Program-made: the position numbers and the translations under genes
The notes under the pieces: generated by a model
Seen by the model: the letters and a program-made list of their open reading frames with translations, nothing else
The model's database searches: none
Told to the model about the DNA's origin: nothing
In this document: in pieces, positions 1 through 12,420 of the stretch
Numbering within the stretch: position 1 is the stretch's first letter
How the letters are laid out: every line of letters starts with the position of its first letter
Assembly: GCA_023846275.1 (NCBI GenBank)
Contig: CM043865.1
Location: 10,459,568-10,523,567, forward strand
Reading direction: 5' to 3'
Origin: Vanilla planifolia
Taxonomy: Eukaryota > Streptophyta > Magnoliopsida > Asparagales > Orchidaceae
DNA: 64,000 nucleotides

Positions 1-175
1 ACGGCGGTGAGGAATTTTCGTGATTTTCGGCACGCGACGACGACGGTCAACGAAGGTTAGAATTTTATTTGCTTTGTTGTTTTTATAAGCTTTTTGGGAA
101 GCGGCGGTCAGTTGGCCGGCGAGAGACGCAAGAAATTTCTAGGTTCGCCGGCGAAATATTTCGGTTTCGCCGGAC

Positions 176-177
<2 letters not shown>

Positions 178-206
<29 letters not shown>
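178..206. repeat. (GA)n microsatellite
   Basis: Uninterrupted GA dinucleotide run inside the GC-rich part of the LTR. It probably varies in length between copies. Confidence 0.9.
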
Positions 207-208
<2 letters not shown>

Positions 209-224
209 GGCGGCGTGAACCGGT

Positions 225-425
225 CCAGGCTTTGGACCGGGTTACGCTGCTGAATCGGATGCCGAGCGCGCGGTCCAGCGCCGAGCGGGCGGTCCAGCGA
301 CGGCGTAAGAAATTTGGGAATTTAGAAAGCTGTTTGGAAAAGCTTTTAGAAAGTTTTTCTGCGCTGGCGGTTCAGCGACGGGCGCGGGCGGTCCAGCGCA
401 GACCGTGGCCGGTCCAGCGTCTTTT
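225..425. repeat. degenerate GCGGTCCAGCG-type short repeats in the LTR
   Basis: The word GGTCCAGC or a one-base variant recurs at irregular spacing about six times, in a context of CGGCG and GCGCGGGCG. It is a GC-rich minisatellite-like patch of the LTR with no coding meaning. Confidence 0.6.
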
Positions 426-875
426 GGGATTTCTTTTGGGGTGTGTTTGGGAAAGCTTTTAGAAAGCGCTGTTTGGCTATAATTATTTTTGTATTTTATG
501 GGCTTGTAGGACATCAAGAAGAATCAGAAGTGAATAAGACGGGTGGTACAACAAATTCAGGTAGATAAATTCGTAACCTGTGATATAGCACAATAGTATT
601 TATTTATATTTCGATACATGATTTCTTATGGGCTGCATTACAGTTTTTCTTTACATGACTTTTATCTCATGGCTTGATATATGTTTTTATGGTGTTATTT
701 TCTAATTGAACTGAAAGCATAAAAGATGACAAAAAGGAAATTGAAACAAAAAGCATAATATGAGATAAAATATAATTAGTTGGACATATTGATATGGTTT
801 TGGCATATTTATCACATGTGTGACATGGTTGGAAAATAAAAATGAAAATTGGATTCCTGGAGACATTATCCTCAC

Positions 876-1086
876 CACTAGGCCTAGCGGATGAGATCGC
901 AGGGTATCGATCTTCGGATCAGATATCTGCCTAGTGTGTATGTGTACCATGACCTCCGTATATATTGATGACACCAGGCCTAGCGGATGTGATCGCAGGG
1001 TATCAGTACTATACCTGTCTGGTGGCACTAGGCCTAGCGGATGAGATCGCAGGGTATCGGTCTTCGGATCAGATATCTGCCTAGTG
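876..1086. repeat. three hairpin-forming direct repeats (61, 53 and 61 nt) in the LTR
   Basis: Units lie at 876-936, 972-1024 and 1026-1086. Units 1 and 3 begin CACTAGGC and end GCCTAGTG, a perfect 8-bp inverted repeat. Their interiors hold a second stem (GCA G GGTATC against GATATC TGC) capped by GATC-TTCG-GATC. Unit 2 is shorter and begins CACCAGGC and ends GTCTGGTG, so the outer stem is kept by paired changes. Its inner stem is CAGG G TAT against ATA CCTG. The element could fold as RNA or cruciform DNA. Function is unknown. Confidence 0.75.
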
Positions 1087-1776
1087 TTATGTACTGGATG
1101 GATGCCGGCTGGAGGGTCATTTGATATGATGATTGGATCCAGAGGATGATGATTCAAAGGGAATCGGGCCCAGTAAGTATATAACATATAAAATAATGGA
1201 AATGGAAATTTGGTATACATGTTTATCTGGTTTACTTTTGATACTGCATGACATTTGATATGAAGGTATTCATATGGTTTATTTTTCACCGCTTATGAGA
1301 TGGATTTTGTTTTATCATGTTTCACGGCTTGTCTTTTATATCTGGAGATTTATTTTACTTGGTTACATAATGGATTTATCTGCTGAGATATATATGTCTC
1401 ATTAGTGCTTCATCACAGGTCATGTATCCACTACACCGAGAGCTGGGGATTATAATGGTACAGGAGAGGACTATACTCCTGACATGTGAGAGGGGATAGA
1501 TTTTTGGTGGGAGTGGATTTGGTTTCATTTTGGTACTTTTTGGTACTTCAGTTTTGTGGTTTATTGTATATATATACAGTTTAATATACACATGTTTTCA
1601 TTTCAGCTCCATGGTTTGGATTTGGTTAAAATGTTTTAAAAATATATGGGATTGGTTAGAGGGTTAGAATTGTCTCACCGTCGGGTCCCCACCTAGGCAT
1701 GGTTTGTCCTCACTCGAGATTAATTCTTATGCAGCATCCTTAATTTACTGTAGTTGGTAAGGTGGGGTGCCTGACA

Positions 1777-4390
1777 CAAACAATCCAAAAAGAACTCTTA
1801 ATTTTGTGACATTGGTTTTACTTAGGATAATTAGCAACTGTTGCAACCTTCTAAGCATCGACATATATTCTTACAACACTTATTACTTAGGTAACAAAAA
1901 ATTATATTTTGAAAATTTAGCATATAACTAATGCTCTTTTAATTTTTACAATACCGTTTTATGCTCTTTTGTATTCTTAGAATAGATTATGATATCATTA
2001 ATGAACATTATGATGAAACAATATAACCATTATCTGAAGATTCGATTCAATGAGTCCATGAAAGTGGCAGGTGTATTAGTCTAATTTGAGCATATCTATC
2101 CTAAACAACACTTTTGGAATGTCCTTTCTGATTTTCAATTAATGATATGTTTATTGAAAATAAATGTATGAGAACATCACTGCCCTTTACAATTGATAAA
2201 AGAATTCATCAATACATGGAAATGGATTCTTATTTCTTATTGTCATCTAATTGAGCTCTTCGTATTCACTGCACATATAGAGTCTTACATTCTTTTTTTT
2301 GGTAAATAAGATTGATGCTCACCAATGAGAGACACTCAAGCTAATAAAACCTGTGTTGAACATTTACTATGATTGATTCTTGATCTTTTATAAGTTAAGA
2401 AATTACATTTTATATGGTGTATTTTATATATATTATATTTCTAGTATTAATATTAATACCAAATTCAAATTTTCAGTTAAATGGCAAAGCTGACAAACCC
2501 TTAAAAAATACCTCAAGTTAGTTATACATTATAAGGACATCCTACAATTGAAGTACTTTCTTATTATTTATTTGCATAAAAGCCAAAATGCATCTACAAC
2601 TCTTTCATACTAACTTCCTTACCTATAATGTAAGTATATTAGATATCTTTGGATTCTTTCAAATCAATGACAACAGTGCCATCAATTACATAGATTATTA
2701 CCCTATTTTTCCAACAATTTATAGTGTCTTGACGAGTCGCCAACTAGTTTATCCCAAAAACAATATCAAATTCTTCTATACATATCACATTCAATTAGAA
2801 TTTAAAGAGTTTTTCATTGATTTCAACTTTCTCCTCTATATACTTATCCACTTTAACTTTCTCTCTTGTAAGTAATATGACAAATAAAGGATTATCTAAT
2901 GTGTGTTGATATATTATTATTCTTGGAACCATAGTAATAGATATAAAATAATGTAATAGAACATAATAAAAAGAACACACATCAATAAATTTACAAAAAT
3001 AATGTACTTGTGATCACATTTGGAAAAGTTAAGAGTTTCCCTTCGTATAATAGCATATATATCCATGCTACAGATCTGAGTTCGAGTTGTAAAAGCTTGT
3101 TCTTTTTTCCTTAATTAGAGAAATATATATGGGTCCTTTAGTAATAGTCTATAGGAACTTGTGCTTAGCCACTTGCCTCACCTCTTCCTACAAACATAAC
3201 CGTTAACAATCTCTAGTGAAGTGTCAATATTCCTTACATGCAAAGGATTTTATTTGCACTTTTTGTTAAAAATTCCTCTATGATAAGTTTCACATATCTT
3301 GTATTTAGGTTTTTCTCTTAATCATAATCCAACAAATGGATGTGATTTTTGCAACTTTCAACCATTCATCATTACCTTTTTATATTTTGTCCATCTTGAG
3401 GTGAAAATGTACCTTTTTTCTTCATCCTTGTTTGGCTTACATTGTAGGTTTGTCTTACTATGTTCAATGAGTAGCCTCCAACACTTCTATGTACAAAAAA
3501 AATTGCATCTATGCCATGACATTTCTTTTTGAGTCCCTTATTCCTTTCTTAAATATGTAGCACTTCTAAGTATCAATAGCCACAATTTTTTGTGCATATC
3601 TTACCAAAGTAGAAAATCTTTATCAATATTCAAGATTGTTAGTACTCTTTACAGTACAATCGTTAATTCATCTCTCATTTTCTCTAGCAAATCTTAGAAC
3701 ATATCTATCCTAGAAGGCATCTCTCTGGGATATCTCTGAATTAGTTTGCTTTCAAACTTGAGCCTTTGTTACCCTAACAACCAATGGCCAATAATTCCAT
3801 CCAATGTAAGTGCCATTAATGGAACTCTTCTATTCTATGAGTAAACCATGTAGTAAAATAACTTTTATACCCTTTCCAACTAGTCTTTGATCAATTCTGT
3901 TAATAAAGTATGATGGATGTAGTTTTTTGAAATTGTTCGAGTAATGTATCCACTAGATACAATCTAGTTGAATTCCTTAATAATGCAGGTGTTATTTCTC
4001 TGTGCATGTTTTTTGGTGTTAATTTCTTTTATTTATTGATCCCATTCTTCATAAGATAGCTCTTTTGCTTCTAATTCATTGTTTCTACTAGCTACATTAT
4101 TTTTGCACATACCTAGATTCCTATAATCCATTATGCTAGATGACAAAGTTTAGCATGTATATAACTATTGATGACTCCAACTATCACACACATAATAATC
4201 AACTATAGTAACAACTTAAGCATCATAAGTCAATGTGTCTCCCTACTACGATAAACTACACAGCTCACATAGCTTAAGGTGTCATCTTTTCTAATTTAAG
4301 TTTGCATGACGTATATTATATATATTGTGTTATCTAGTATATAAACTTTTCTTGGTTCCATTCTCAATAAAAAATATCAAACATGCTATA
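1777..4390. other. AT-rich intergenic DNA, no gene recognised
   Basis: No open frame here resembles a known protein. The reading frames at 2588-2875 and 3299-3532 are short and low in complexity. The texture suggests decayed retrotransposon DNA, but I found no diagnostic motif. Confidence 0.4.
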
Positions 4391-4507
4391 ATCATTCATT
4401 TCCTTATGGTAGGTAGCTACCCTTCTCTGATCATTCATTTTGATATAGTAGGTACCTAACCTTCATAGATTATTCATTTCCCTATGATAAGTACCTAACA
4501 TGCTCTG
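4391..4507. repeat. 39-bp tandem repeat, 3 copies
   Basis: Units start at 4391, 4430 and 4469 with ATCATTCATT, ATCATTCATT and ATTATTCATT. Each continues into a TAGGTAGCTACC-like or TAGGTACCTAAC-like core. Copies are diverged. It probably belongs to a decayed LTR. Confidence 0.7.
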
Positions 4508-6250
4508 ATTCCACCTAGTGATGACCATAGTGTTACCTACCCATTTATACCTAATTATTAAAGTATCATGCTAACTTAATAATTCTCTAATAAACTCTAT
4601 TACAAAAACTAAAATATTTTCTTGTACAGATATAGAGAAACCATTTATTCCAAACTTTGTTAAAATCTAAGATCATCACAATAGAACCTTTAACATCTAT
4701 GTAGTTAAAATATGAAACCAACATGGAATCTCTTTATCACCTGAAATAATGGAAGATAAAACAAAACATTAAGTTGATTATTATCTTAATAATAACTTAT
4801 TATTTAAATGTCTCAAATTCCAAATACATAATTTTCATTATTTTATAATACCAAACTATTAACCTTTATCTCAGTGCTTCATGAGAATCTCATGATATAC
4901 ATTTGTATTACTAAAATACTAGCTAAAAATGGGTTGATCTATTGTGATAGGCTCAACAAGTAAAATTTAACACAATCATGCCATGTAAGATAATACAAAT
5001 TTGGGTCATGTCTTATACTAAGATTTTAACACATTAAATTAAGATAACATGATTACAAGCATTGCAAAAATAAATGGATATAATGTTTTTTATCATTTAC
5101 GAGCCATATTCATTTTTCCATGCAATCATTCCATTCCTTTATAATCATTTAATTTTTATATGATCATTTTATGTCCATATGATCATAAAACGTTTCACAT
5201 ATTCTTATTTTCCTAATTACTAATTTGATAAGCTAAACAATCCCATTGTTCCCACAATACATCATTATAGGACTCGTTTCTTTATTATTGTGTACCCTTC
5301 GGGACACCATGTGCTATATACCAAATGCTCCTTAGGTTCATGCCCTTATTTCATGGGATTTCTATTTATTTTAATAGCCAATTTTCCTTGGTAAGAATAA
5401 CATAGATCATGTTTATTTAAACATTTCACATGTACAACTCTTTACCCATTTTCATTACAAGCATGCTTTACTTGTTCCATTTCCATGATGAATTACAACT
5501 AATGCTTTATTATAAGTAATATTAATTGCATAAACCTAGAACTTAAGATAATAAGATGATAAAACATAATCCATAAATGCTTAATCATGCCATTACATCA
5601 AACATTAACTCAACAAATGAGTTTAAAATTGTCATTTGTAAATGCATATTATATAGCATCAATCATCAAAAAAATATGCATTACAATTTGTTTAGAATGA
5701 AAGGCTAAAATGGAGAGAGGTAAATTGGTGATATAAATTTTTTTACAAAATATTGCTAAAAAATAATGCTTAACCAAAGCTTTCTTGTAGTGAAAATGTT
5801 TGATCAACCAATTTTTAATATTCTCAATAGGAGTAAATGCTTAAGAAATACTTTTAATAATTATTCTCATGTTGATTTGGTTCTCCAATGCTAAAGTCAA
5901 CCTAGTAAGAAATGTATGCATAAGTATAGCAAGACAAGAAAAAAAAAACACAAGATTTTTAGGTGCTTTAACTTATCTCAATGCCTATGGCCACTCTAAA
6001 GCAACATATTTGAAAACTACTAATAAAATAACCCCTTTGTCATAGTCAGGCAGAGAAACCCAAGTACAAATCATGGCTTTTTCCAACATCAACAATAACC
6101 CAAAAATCACTCCACAAGATATGACTAGGAGCACGACTAAATCACTCCAAACTATATGACCAAGAGCATGACCAGCAAAAGAAAAAAACAAAAAAAAAGT
6201 GCAATGCACATGCTCACTTTAATTTGAACTAAATATACAAAATACAAGCA
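4508..6250. other. AT-rich repeat-like intergenic DNA
   Basis: I see no gene. The antisense frame at 5985-6209 looks membrane-protein-like only because T-rich sequence encodes hydrophobic residues. It contains an internal repeat of a TTGGAGTGATTT-like phrase, which suggests a repeat origin. Confidence 0.4.
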
Positions 6251-6566
6251 CATGATCTAATACTTCATAAAAATAAAGTTACTACTAAAACAAGAGCTTG
6301 TTCGATGCAAATGCAAGCTAATGTTTTCTTGTAAGCCTCCCTTCCACTCAATAGAATTGATTTGCAAAGCAATTCTTCCAACTCTCACAAAGTGCTCAAA
6401 CAAGTATGGAACATATTATTATAGAAAACATTTGAATTTTCTTGTTAATTTTTGTTATTTTATCCATGGATGACCAATCCCTCATCCATTTATTTCTAAT
6501 GTTATAAGAGATTTATACAATATTTACAATGCATAAGACTCTTACACATGACCACCAACACTCCCC
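6250..6566 (-). mobile_element. putative antisense LTR end plus polypurine tract (copia-like)
   Basis: Read on the minus strand, GGGGAG (plus 6561-6566) is directly followed by TGTTGGTGG, the usual junction of a polypurine tract with a 3' LTR beginning TGTTG. A TATAAAT-like element lies just inside the proposed LTR. The other LTR border is not clear, so the lower coordinate is approximate. The nearby coding region is not recognisable. Confidence 0.35.
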
Positions 6567-9500
6567 AATGACTAAAATTGCTTTTATACATGACTTAACT
6601 AGCCATTTTATGGTGCCTCAACCTTGGCATCACAAAATTTTTCAAATCATTTTTTTCAATCCAATAATATGATCAAAAATTAAAAATCCAATAAAATCCA
6701 AATAAAAGCTATTATATTCTACTTTAAACTTAATCTTAAAATGTTCTATTCCTCTTCCTTAAAACCAAGTATTTCATGATAAAATTTAGCAATGATTTCA
6801 TTATTTTGGTGTGTAAAATGATTGCCATATATTCTAAAATATTCCAAAAGGAATTGTAGTACACGATCTTACAAAGGAGATTAGATAATTAACTAAACTA
6901 AATTACACATGTGATAATTAATTTATAAGGATTATAAGATTAATAAAATTTTGATCTTATGCTAGAGTTTATTGTTATCATTATGCATTTATGTGGAAGT
7001 TGAAAAAAAAAAATAAAATAACATATGTTTTGATTACAATGTTATATGTACTAAAAAAGGATTCCTTGAATGTTAACATTATGGAGTTGCATTTTAGCTT
7101 TTATATAAAATAAGATATGAGATCTTATATCTATATGTTTAGATTTGAATCTTCATGATACCTTTTAGTTTTACAATCTTGATAAAATCTAAAATTGTAA
7201 GGAATGTTACAAATGTATACCAAACCATGAACAAGTATGATATTGATGACAAACTTTAAGTTTATGTTTGGATGGTACCATTATAAATTTTGTGATTTTG
7301 CTATCTATGTTGTAAAAATTTAGATTTATTATGAGAAACAATTACTTAACTAAAATCTAATAAAAGCATTAAGATGATAAATCAGACTCAATTTAGGTAT
7401 CATTATAAAATATCACCTAGAACATGTAGCATTTTCCTACTTGAAAAACCAAAATTTAGCTATGATTGTTGGTACCAAAAGGGGCTAGACGTCTTAGGTT
7501 AAAATAAAGAGTTGAGTGTAAGGCTCAGTAATTAACTTAGAAAAAAAGGAGAGATCTTGGAAAAGACCTTAGTTGGTTTATAAGATAATTAAAGATCTTG
7601 GTTATCCTTATGAGGAGACTTGAGAGGCTTGGATTAGCTTTGGAAGAAGGCTAAGGGAGGTATCATGATTAAGTGTAGAAAAAAGGGTTGAGTTTGGTTT
7701 AGAAAGTAAAAAAAAATTGCGAAAAAGCCTTTAGTTAACTAATAGACTCGGTTGGCTTACATTAAGATTATTGAATTATTGGATTGATCAAGATAGTCTA
7801 TGGTTTAGAATTTGAATATTGAAGATTTAAGAGGCTTGGTTTAGATATTGCATGAGTGTTGGTTGAGATAAAAGGCTTGGTTTTGGCCTTATAATTAGTG
7901 CTAGGCTTTAATAAGGGGTTATATATTCCCTTAGATTTTGGCTAAACCATTTTCAAGTATAATTTGATGAGAAAAATCATAAGTATCCCTAAATTAGCTC
8001 TTTGACCATAAATTGATACCTTAAATGATGATGTCTATGAGGTATATATGACTCAAGAGTTTAGAAACATGGAGTGACTCAAGTTAACATATGAGACAAG
8101 AAAGAGTCATAAATAAAACTCATGCGAATCTAGGTTAATGAATAAAAGATTATGACTAAAAAAGTTAAAGTTAAGAACTTAAAACTTGAGGGAGTACTCT
8201 CAAGTGGTATCTTGGATAAGCTAATGGATTTTAATTAGTCTCTCATATTAAGAAAAAAGAAGAATTAGATAAATATAAAAAACTTGGTAAAAGGATTACT
8301 CCAAATAAGTAGATTAGGGTTTGATAAAAACCTTACATCTTCCTAAATAATAGAGTAGAGGGTATTACCTCAAATAAACTAATTAGAGTTTAGTAAATGC
8401 CTTACATTAGACTAGATAGTAAAATAGAGTGTTGAGAAAAAATTAGATAGGCTGATTAAGATTTAATAAAAATCTTAGGTTAACTAGAATAACATAGTAT
8501 GATTTTGAGGAAAGCCTTGATGACTCGATTAATGGATTAGTGTTTTGAAAAAACTTTAAATTTATTTAGATCATAGATTAAGGTTGTTCAAGTGCCCCTA
8601 GAAAAATACAAATAAACCATACAAATTAATATCATAAGCATGTCTATTTAATGATGCCATGAATTAGATGTAATGGACCCCAATTGATGGATCACTCAAC
8701 AAGAGTAAAGAAGGTCAAATATACCAAATAGTAATACACCCACTAGTTATAGAGGTTATATGTTTTATTGCTTAAGACTCATAGGGGAACCATGGCTGTG
8801 TCCAAGCTTATGGTTAATGCCATGCACTATTTAAGAGTCTTTGATCCTTATGGAGTGACCCATAGGATTCGAAGAGCCTCGATGAGTGGATTATCAGATC
8901 ATATGTGGAGAATTCTAGGATTATTGAATGTCATTATAAGACATCATTGGAGATCATAGATGGGTCAGAGTAATTGTAAAAGTGTCTTATAATTTTTAAG
9001 GATTTTTATAGCCTTATAGGGTGGCCTATGTGACTAGACATTCTCATAAGGGAGTATCAGATTATGTGCATAAATAAGAGAGTTAGACTTGCACCAAGGA
9101 TTCATGGGCTTGGAGAGAGTGTCAAATTATTAATGGGTTATTATGCATTCTTTTAAGTTGATAATGATTCCATTAAGACTTGATAAGTTCTAATAAATAT
9201 GAGATAAGGTTAGTGGTTATGATTTATGTATTAGCTCAACTTAGTAAGCTATGACATTTTATTGGTTCTTCTATTATACTAATGATTTTATTATGTTATT
9301 ATATTATTACATGAATGTTTTATTAATAGGATTTAAGGATTTCTTATTGAGACTAGTTCACCCCTTTCTTATATCATTTGCAACTACAAAGGTAATAATT
9401 GGTATAGCAATTAGAGTGAGGGTGTTTGAGCTAGTATCTTTGTAGATTATTTTTCAGTCAATATCATGTGATATCATAGTTATGATTCAATTTATCTTTA

Positions 9501-11066
9501 ACATTTTTATTTATTGCATTTGACGTTAGATTATATGAGACATTTTTGTTAGAATAAAATTTTTATAATTTATTTTATGTGTTCATGAATGTCTTTTTGG
9601 ATCATATGACTATTTATATATGTTGTGAATAGTGTGGATATTTTTCTTTATAGGTTGATGTCTATAGATTATGTTGGTTCCATTTACATACTATATATGT
9701 TGATAGGTAACTCAACCTAAGATGAATCTATTTCTAAATCAATTGGATGACTGATTGATATGGAGATAGATTATTTTTTATGATATTTTTATAAGCATGA
9801 TAATTAAATTAAGAGATTGTAACACTTAATTTGAATATCAAGCTTCAGGAATGAAAATTTGGCAAGCCAAGTACTGTAATTGTTACATATACTTTGACTT
9901 ATGATATGAAATGAATACTACCCTTACATACCAATGTCTTAAAAATACAATACATGAATTATTAATGTATAATACATCATATATATTTTGAAAAGTATAC
10001 ATCCTTAGGAGATGATATTTAAGGAAACTGAATATGCACATGCACGACATGACACTACATGTAGGTTCCTATGACACACCTTACATAAGTAGCGCTATTA
10101 AGAATATGTGAGTATGATGCCCATACAAAAGAGGGATGAAATGTAATAAATTACAAACTTAATAATTTAAGTAACACAATAAAAGTTTAGTAAGAATCTT
10201 AATTTCTCTTACAAAATTATATTAGAAACTTTAATTTACTTCTACATCTTTTGTGTAGGGATTGTCATAATTTAAAAAACAATAATATTTTTAGGTGATT
10301 CGATCCAACATCAGATATATGTCTACCCATGGCTAAAATGCAAGGTTTACATTAAAACACCCTTCATCAAAATGGGTAAACAAAACTCCACATCAAAGTA
10401 AAAGATACTACAAAATATAAAACCAAAAGTCCCAATAATATGGCCAGAAAAGGCAACAAAAAATAGGCTAATGAACTCAACAAAAGGGTCAAAAGACTAA
10501 AAAAATCAAAGAGAAATGTTCTAATAATGAGACCTAAGAATAAAGTAAAGCTCAAGTAAAATGGCTTTATAACCTAGTACAAATATCAAGATCACACTAA
10601 ATCAATATAAAATAACTTAGAATATATTTGCACTATAGCTCAAAAGAGGTGGATTGAAGGAAGGCTTTAATAAAATAAGATCTTAAGTTAAGCAAAGCAG
10701 CCTTACCCTTTTCTTTTCTTATTAATAATGTTGTCCAAGTAACATTCCTTCTAAATAATATGTAAGATATTCATTAGTATTTTCTCATTGTTTAGAAAGT
10801 ATTTATAGACAACCACTCTTTAATGACTAAATTTAATGTTTCCAAAATTATACTATTCAACACTCATAATTTGTGTTAATCATATTATATATTGAGTATT
10901 AATGTACTATATAAAACTCTCAAGTTTATTTTCTTTAAAACTAATAATGTTATCATATTATATGATAACAATGATTGTACCTTGTGAATTTTCTTAAAAA
11001 TTTATTACTTAGGTATCAATTATGTTCTAAATTATTTCATATTAATTACAATGTAATACATGTAAT
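6567..11066. other. decayed repeat DNA without recognisable genes
   Basis: The 7.45-8.6 kb part contains many loosely repeated phrases (GGCTTGG, TTAGGTTGGCTTA, AAAAGCCTT), as in degenerate LTR or gag-spacer DNA. The 8768-8959 and 9251-9445 frames have no familiar motif. A block at 10260-10345 carries GATTCGATCCAAC and GTCTACCCATGG, phrases often met in plant LTR elements. None of it supports a gene call. Confidence 0.4.
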
Positions 11067-11228
11067 CATGTTTCACAAACCTTTTGGGTTATCTCATTTA
11101 TCACACCATCGTATAGATATCATGCTTTACAAATCTTTTGAGTTATCTTATTTATCACACCATCCAATAGATATCATGTTTTACAAACTTTTCAGGTTAT
11201 CTCATTTATCACACCATCCAATAGATAA
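11067..11228. repeat. 54-bp tandem repeat, 3 copies
   Basis: Units start at 11067, 11121 and 11175, each with CATG followed by a YTTYACAAA-like core and TTATCACACCATC. The period is a multiple of three, so an open frame (10975-11265) runs through it and shows three similar 18-residue blocks. That frame is a by-product of the repeat, not evidence of a protein. Confidence 0.85.
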
Positions 11229-11849
11229 TACTATGCCAAATAGAACTAATCATATTGTAAAATAGATATTATCATACTTTTATGTCATCCTATATATTAG
11301 TTATAACATGCAATCAAACAATTTATGACAAATTTTAATGGTTTGGTTTTGGCTATATAAAATTTCCAAGAGAGAAGTTGAGCCTTAGCCATTAAAAAGA
11401 CTTAAATGAGTAATTGGGTTTGATTTAGTGAAAATATCAAGGTAGGTAAAGATTTATTTTACAAAAGACTCAAGATCATGGTATACTTTGAGCCTAGAAA
11501 AGGTTTAGTTGAGAGTTGAGTTTAAGTTTGTAAAAGATTCAAGAGCTAGTATTTGAGAGACATAAGATTTTGGTTTCTCCACGAACAATAACAAAGGAGT
11601 GAAAGCTATAATTCTAAACTCAAGCTTGCTGGCTTGGGGATAGATTTAGGTTCATTTTATATAAGTTGAAATACTTAAAAAGTCTTGGTGTGATTTACTT
11701 TTCCATTTTATCATTCATGCTAGAATTATGAATTGAATCTATTGTAACTTATAGATTACTTTTGTCTCTAAAAATTAAGTTTCACAAAACAATTTTTATA
11801 CTCAATTCACCTTACTCATGAGTATTTCTTAAATCATGACATAATTCAA

Positions 11850-12420
11850 TTATATAAAGGCTCAATCCATGACTTTACTTTATTTAAACCCTTTGTTTAT
11901 TCTGTCTTTGATATGTGTAGCTATGAAAATAAATCCTTTTATAAGTCAATGGTAGAAGACGTCTAAGCCATTGGATCTTCATTCTTCATCAATGATCTTT
12001 GGAGTATGATATTCTATTATGACTCTAATTTTGTTGGGTTTATTCGATAACACTTTTTTTTAGACTATAAACCCTAAAAAAAAAGAAACTTCTAGTATCA
12101 TGAATGTGCATTTTTTGTGGTTAACAAATAGTCATTGTTCACTTAGGGTGGAGAAAATCTTCCAAATATGGTTAAGGTTCCCTTGGGTGATGGACATAGA
12201 CTAAGATGTTATTGAAATAAGCTATAAAAAATGTTGAGATAAGGTTTAAGAACTTGCATCATGAGGGATAGTGAATATGCTCGGTGTATTGTTTATCTCA
12301 AAAGGCATTACCAACTACTCATAAAGTTTATTATTTATATGAAAAATAGTATTTCATTTGTCTTTAAGTAGAATACAGGCTTAATGGTAACCTTCTTTAG
12401 GATGATCTTTAAGAATATTA
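11850..12420 (-). pseudogene. dead Ty3/gypsy reverse transcriptase fragment (Tat-like)
   Basis: On the minus strand, in the expected order and broken by stops and frameshifts, are three RT landmarks. At about 12390-12255 is GYH followed by LYE-stop-LVMPF and N-T-P-S-I-F. At about 12225-12190 the catalytic box reads YFNNILVY instead of YFDDILVY. At about 11990-11880 is R-S-N-G-L-D-V-F-Y-H-stop-L-I-K-G-F, matching the GLA.FYRRFIK.F stretch of the RT-RNase H junction. The last motif suits the Tat/Ogre side of Ty3/gypsy. Gag and integrase of this copy were not recognised. Confidence 0.75.

Larger units (their letters stand above)
1..1776 (+). mobile_element. 3' part of a long LTR (3' LTR or solo LTR), probably Ty3/gypsy chromovirus type
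   Basis: The block ends in TGACA at 1772-1776, the expected inverted-repeat end of an LTR starting TGTCA, and is followed by CAAAC, which could be a target-site duplication. No tRNA-primer binding site (TGGTATCAGAG type) follows, so it is not a sense-strand 5' LTR; a 3' LTR or solo LTR fits. The 5' end lies outside the window. At least 1.77 kb of LTR is unusually long and recalls the Tekay/Del chromoviruses of monocots, but that lineage is inferred from length and style only. The first 430 bases are GC- and CpG-rich. Frames in it (for example 94-462 and antisense 702-1289) are not genes. Confidence 0.6.

Noticed and set aside
94..462. Open frame of 122 codons in GC-rich DNA
   Set aside because: It lies in LTR sequence, runs through a (GA)n microsatellite encoding Arg-Glu repeats, and has no recognisable domain.
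702..1289. Antisense frame of 195 codons, the longest in the window
   Set aside because: It is generated by the hairpin repeats of the LTR (three similar DTLRSHPLGLV blocks) and resembles no known protein.
5985..6209. Hydrophobic antisense frame that could be a membrane protein
   Set aside because: Hydrophobicity follows from base composition, the region has an internal DNA repeat, and no start context or homologue is evident.
8768..8959. Possible small gene with an ordered-looking sequence
   Set aside because: No domain, no splice or promoter context, and the surrounding DNA has the texture of a decayed repeat.
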